A stretch of 64,000 nt of DNA from CBDAPI01 sp964565865 (GTDB lineage: Bacteria; Acidobacteriota; UBA6911; RPQK01; CBDAPI01): positions 90,405-154,404 of the forward strand of contig CAZMGM010000001.1 in assembly GCA_964565865.1 (NCBI GenBank), given 5' to 3'. How positions within the stretch are numbered: the stretch's first letter is position 1; each line of letters opens with the position of its first letter. This document shows positions 63,425 through 64,000 of the stretch, in pieces. A program made the position numbers and the translations under genes. The notes under the pieces are model-generated. The model did not search any database. It worked only from the letters and a program-made list of their open reading frames with translations, and had not been told where the DNA came from.

Positions 63425-63441
63425 CTCCCAAGAGCCAGGGA

Positions 63442-63933
63442 ATGACGACCAAAGAAATCACGATTCTCCTAGTTGCCGCCGCCGTTTTTCACTTTCTGAG
63501 TTCGAGCTTGCTCAGGGTGGGGTTCTACTTCGACGTGATACTCGTGGCCACCGTCTATGTGGCCAACTATTCCGATCCGGCCAGGGCAACGCTGCTAGGT
63601 TGTGTTTTCGGTCTGGTTCAGGACATCGTGGGACTTCACTCCATGTTGGGTCTGAACGGGTTTTCGAAGACTTTGATCGGATTTGCAAGTTATTACCTGA
63701 TTCGGTATCTCGTTTTGGAGACCAGGATCGGAAAAACCACCTTGCTTTTCTTTCTCTCCCTTCTGGATGTAGGAATCATCTATGGATTCATTTGGTTGTT
63801 GACGGAGACAGTGCCCACTGGGTTACTGGGTCAGACATTATTAAAGGCAATCCTTACAGCCCTTTCCGGAACTGCCCTCTTCTACCTGTTGGATAGATTG
63901 CGTTTCCGGCGGCAAGACTACAGTCACCTCTAG
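63442..63933 (+). CDS. mreD: Rod shape-determining protein MreD
   Basis: The 163-residue protein is a small polytopic membrane protein with five to six hydrophobic segments, the usual size and topology of MreD. Segments such as VGFYFDVILVATVYVANY, GLVQDIVGLHSMLGLNGFSK and FLLSLLDVGIIYGF-like helices fit the family, where sequence is poorly conserved but position after mreBC is not. It is part of the elongasome that orders peptidoglycan synthesis. GCCAGGGA precedes the ATG. The next gene begins 8 nt downstream. Confidence 0.9.
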   Translation: MTTKEITILLVAAAVFHFLSSSLLRVGFYFDVILVATVYVANYSDPARATLLGCVFGLVQDIVGLHSMLGLNGFSKTLIGFASYYLIRYLVLETRIGKTTLLFFLSLLDVGIIYGFIWLLTETVPTGLLGQTLLKAILTALSGTALFYLLDRLRFRRQDYSHL

Positions 63934-63941
63934 CAGCCCTT

Positions 63942-64000
63942 ATGGGGACTCCTTCTGTCGAGGGTCCTGGTCGAATTCTGCGACTTCAGTTGATGTTGGC
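63942..64000 (+). CDS. Start of a gene cut by the window edge, probably mrdA (PBP2)
   Basis: An ATG 8 nt after the mreD stop opens a frame reading MGTPSVEGPGRILRLQLML up to the end of the window. Its position directly after mreBCD and the short basic segment running into hydrophobic residues fit the N-terminus of penicillin-binding protein 2. Only about 19 codons are present and the ribosome binding site is weak, so the identity is inferred from gene order alone. Confidence 0.35.
   Translation, partial: MGTPSVEGPGRILRLQLML

Overview
The window looks like a chromosomal segment of a heterotrophic bacterium of medium-high G+C, most probably an Acidobacteriota. The evidence is a very large TonB receptor with an N-terminal carboxypeptidase-regulatory-like domain (Oar type), a paired DUF1549/DUF1553 cytochrome and DUF1501 operon, a PVC-type propeller/HEAT/cytochrome c protein, ThuA, Gfo/Idh/MocA and sugar-isomerase genes, and an mreBCD rod-shape operon. 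Planctomycetota and Verrucomicrobiota share several of these families and are the main alternative. There is no rRNA, phage, insertion sequence or CRISPR array. Two tRNA genes are present, Arg(TCT) and Ala(GGC).

Layout. 0-5.3 kb: a dead sulfatase gene, a Yip1 membrane protein, tRNA-Arg, an AAA ATPase, and an aromatic amino acid gene joining chorismate mutase, prephenate dehydratase, ACT and a degenerate DAHP synthase-like domain. That gene lies behind an attenuator-like terminator with a Phe-containing leader ORF. 5.3-11.6 kb: a minus-strand operon with a sugar isomerase/epimerase, a two-VOC-domain fusion, ThuA, a DUF6786-like lipoprotein and an endonuclease/exonuclease/phosphatase protein. 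12.3-21.2 kb: sugar-acid catabolism, with a hydroxyacid dehydrogenase and aldehyde dehydrogenase on plus, and two SDRs, a zinc alcohol dehydrogenase and an arabinonate-type dehydratase on minus, followed by two broken genes (Nramp-like and M19 dipeptidase). 21.5-25.8 kb: a ProX/YbaK editing protein, a cupin and a FecA-like TonB receptor behind a perfect 9-1-9 Fur box.

26.2-32.5 kb: an unusual secreted module, namely an unrecognised 803-residue protein, a divergent alkaline-phosphatase-superfamily protein overlapping it by 4 nt, and a PAP2 phosphatase. 32.6-43.1 kb: the Oar-like receptor, the DUF1553/DUF1501 pair and malate synthase G. 43.4-58.2 kb: a permease and PQQ-propeller pair, a TPR protein, an SDR, a MauG-like peroxidase with an altered second haem motif, a sugar cluster (DUF4432, Gfo/Idh/MocA, isomerase), the PVC-type propeller protein, a 2Fe-2S ferredoxin, and a Fur regulator fused to a ferritin-like domain. 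58.2-64 kb: an AT-richer stretch with one possible small gene, tRNA-Ala, a PpiD-type folding factor and mreB-mreC-mreD running into a gene cut by the window edge.

The genes fit a life of scavenging sugars, sugar acids and iron. Five genes are visibly broken (sulfatase, metallo-beta-lactamase fold, a second sugar isomerase, Nramp-like, M19 peptidase), which suggests ongoing loss of accessory functions, or for single-base shifts possible assembly error. The strongest candidates for new biology are the CM-PDT-pseudoDAHPS fusion with its attenuator, the Fur-ferritin-like fusion, the secreted phosphatase-like pair, and a cloverleaf-like palindromic repeat found twice around an SDR gene.
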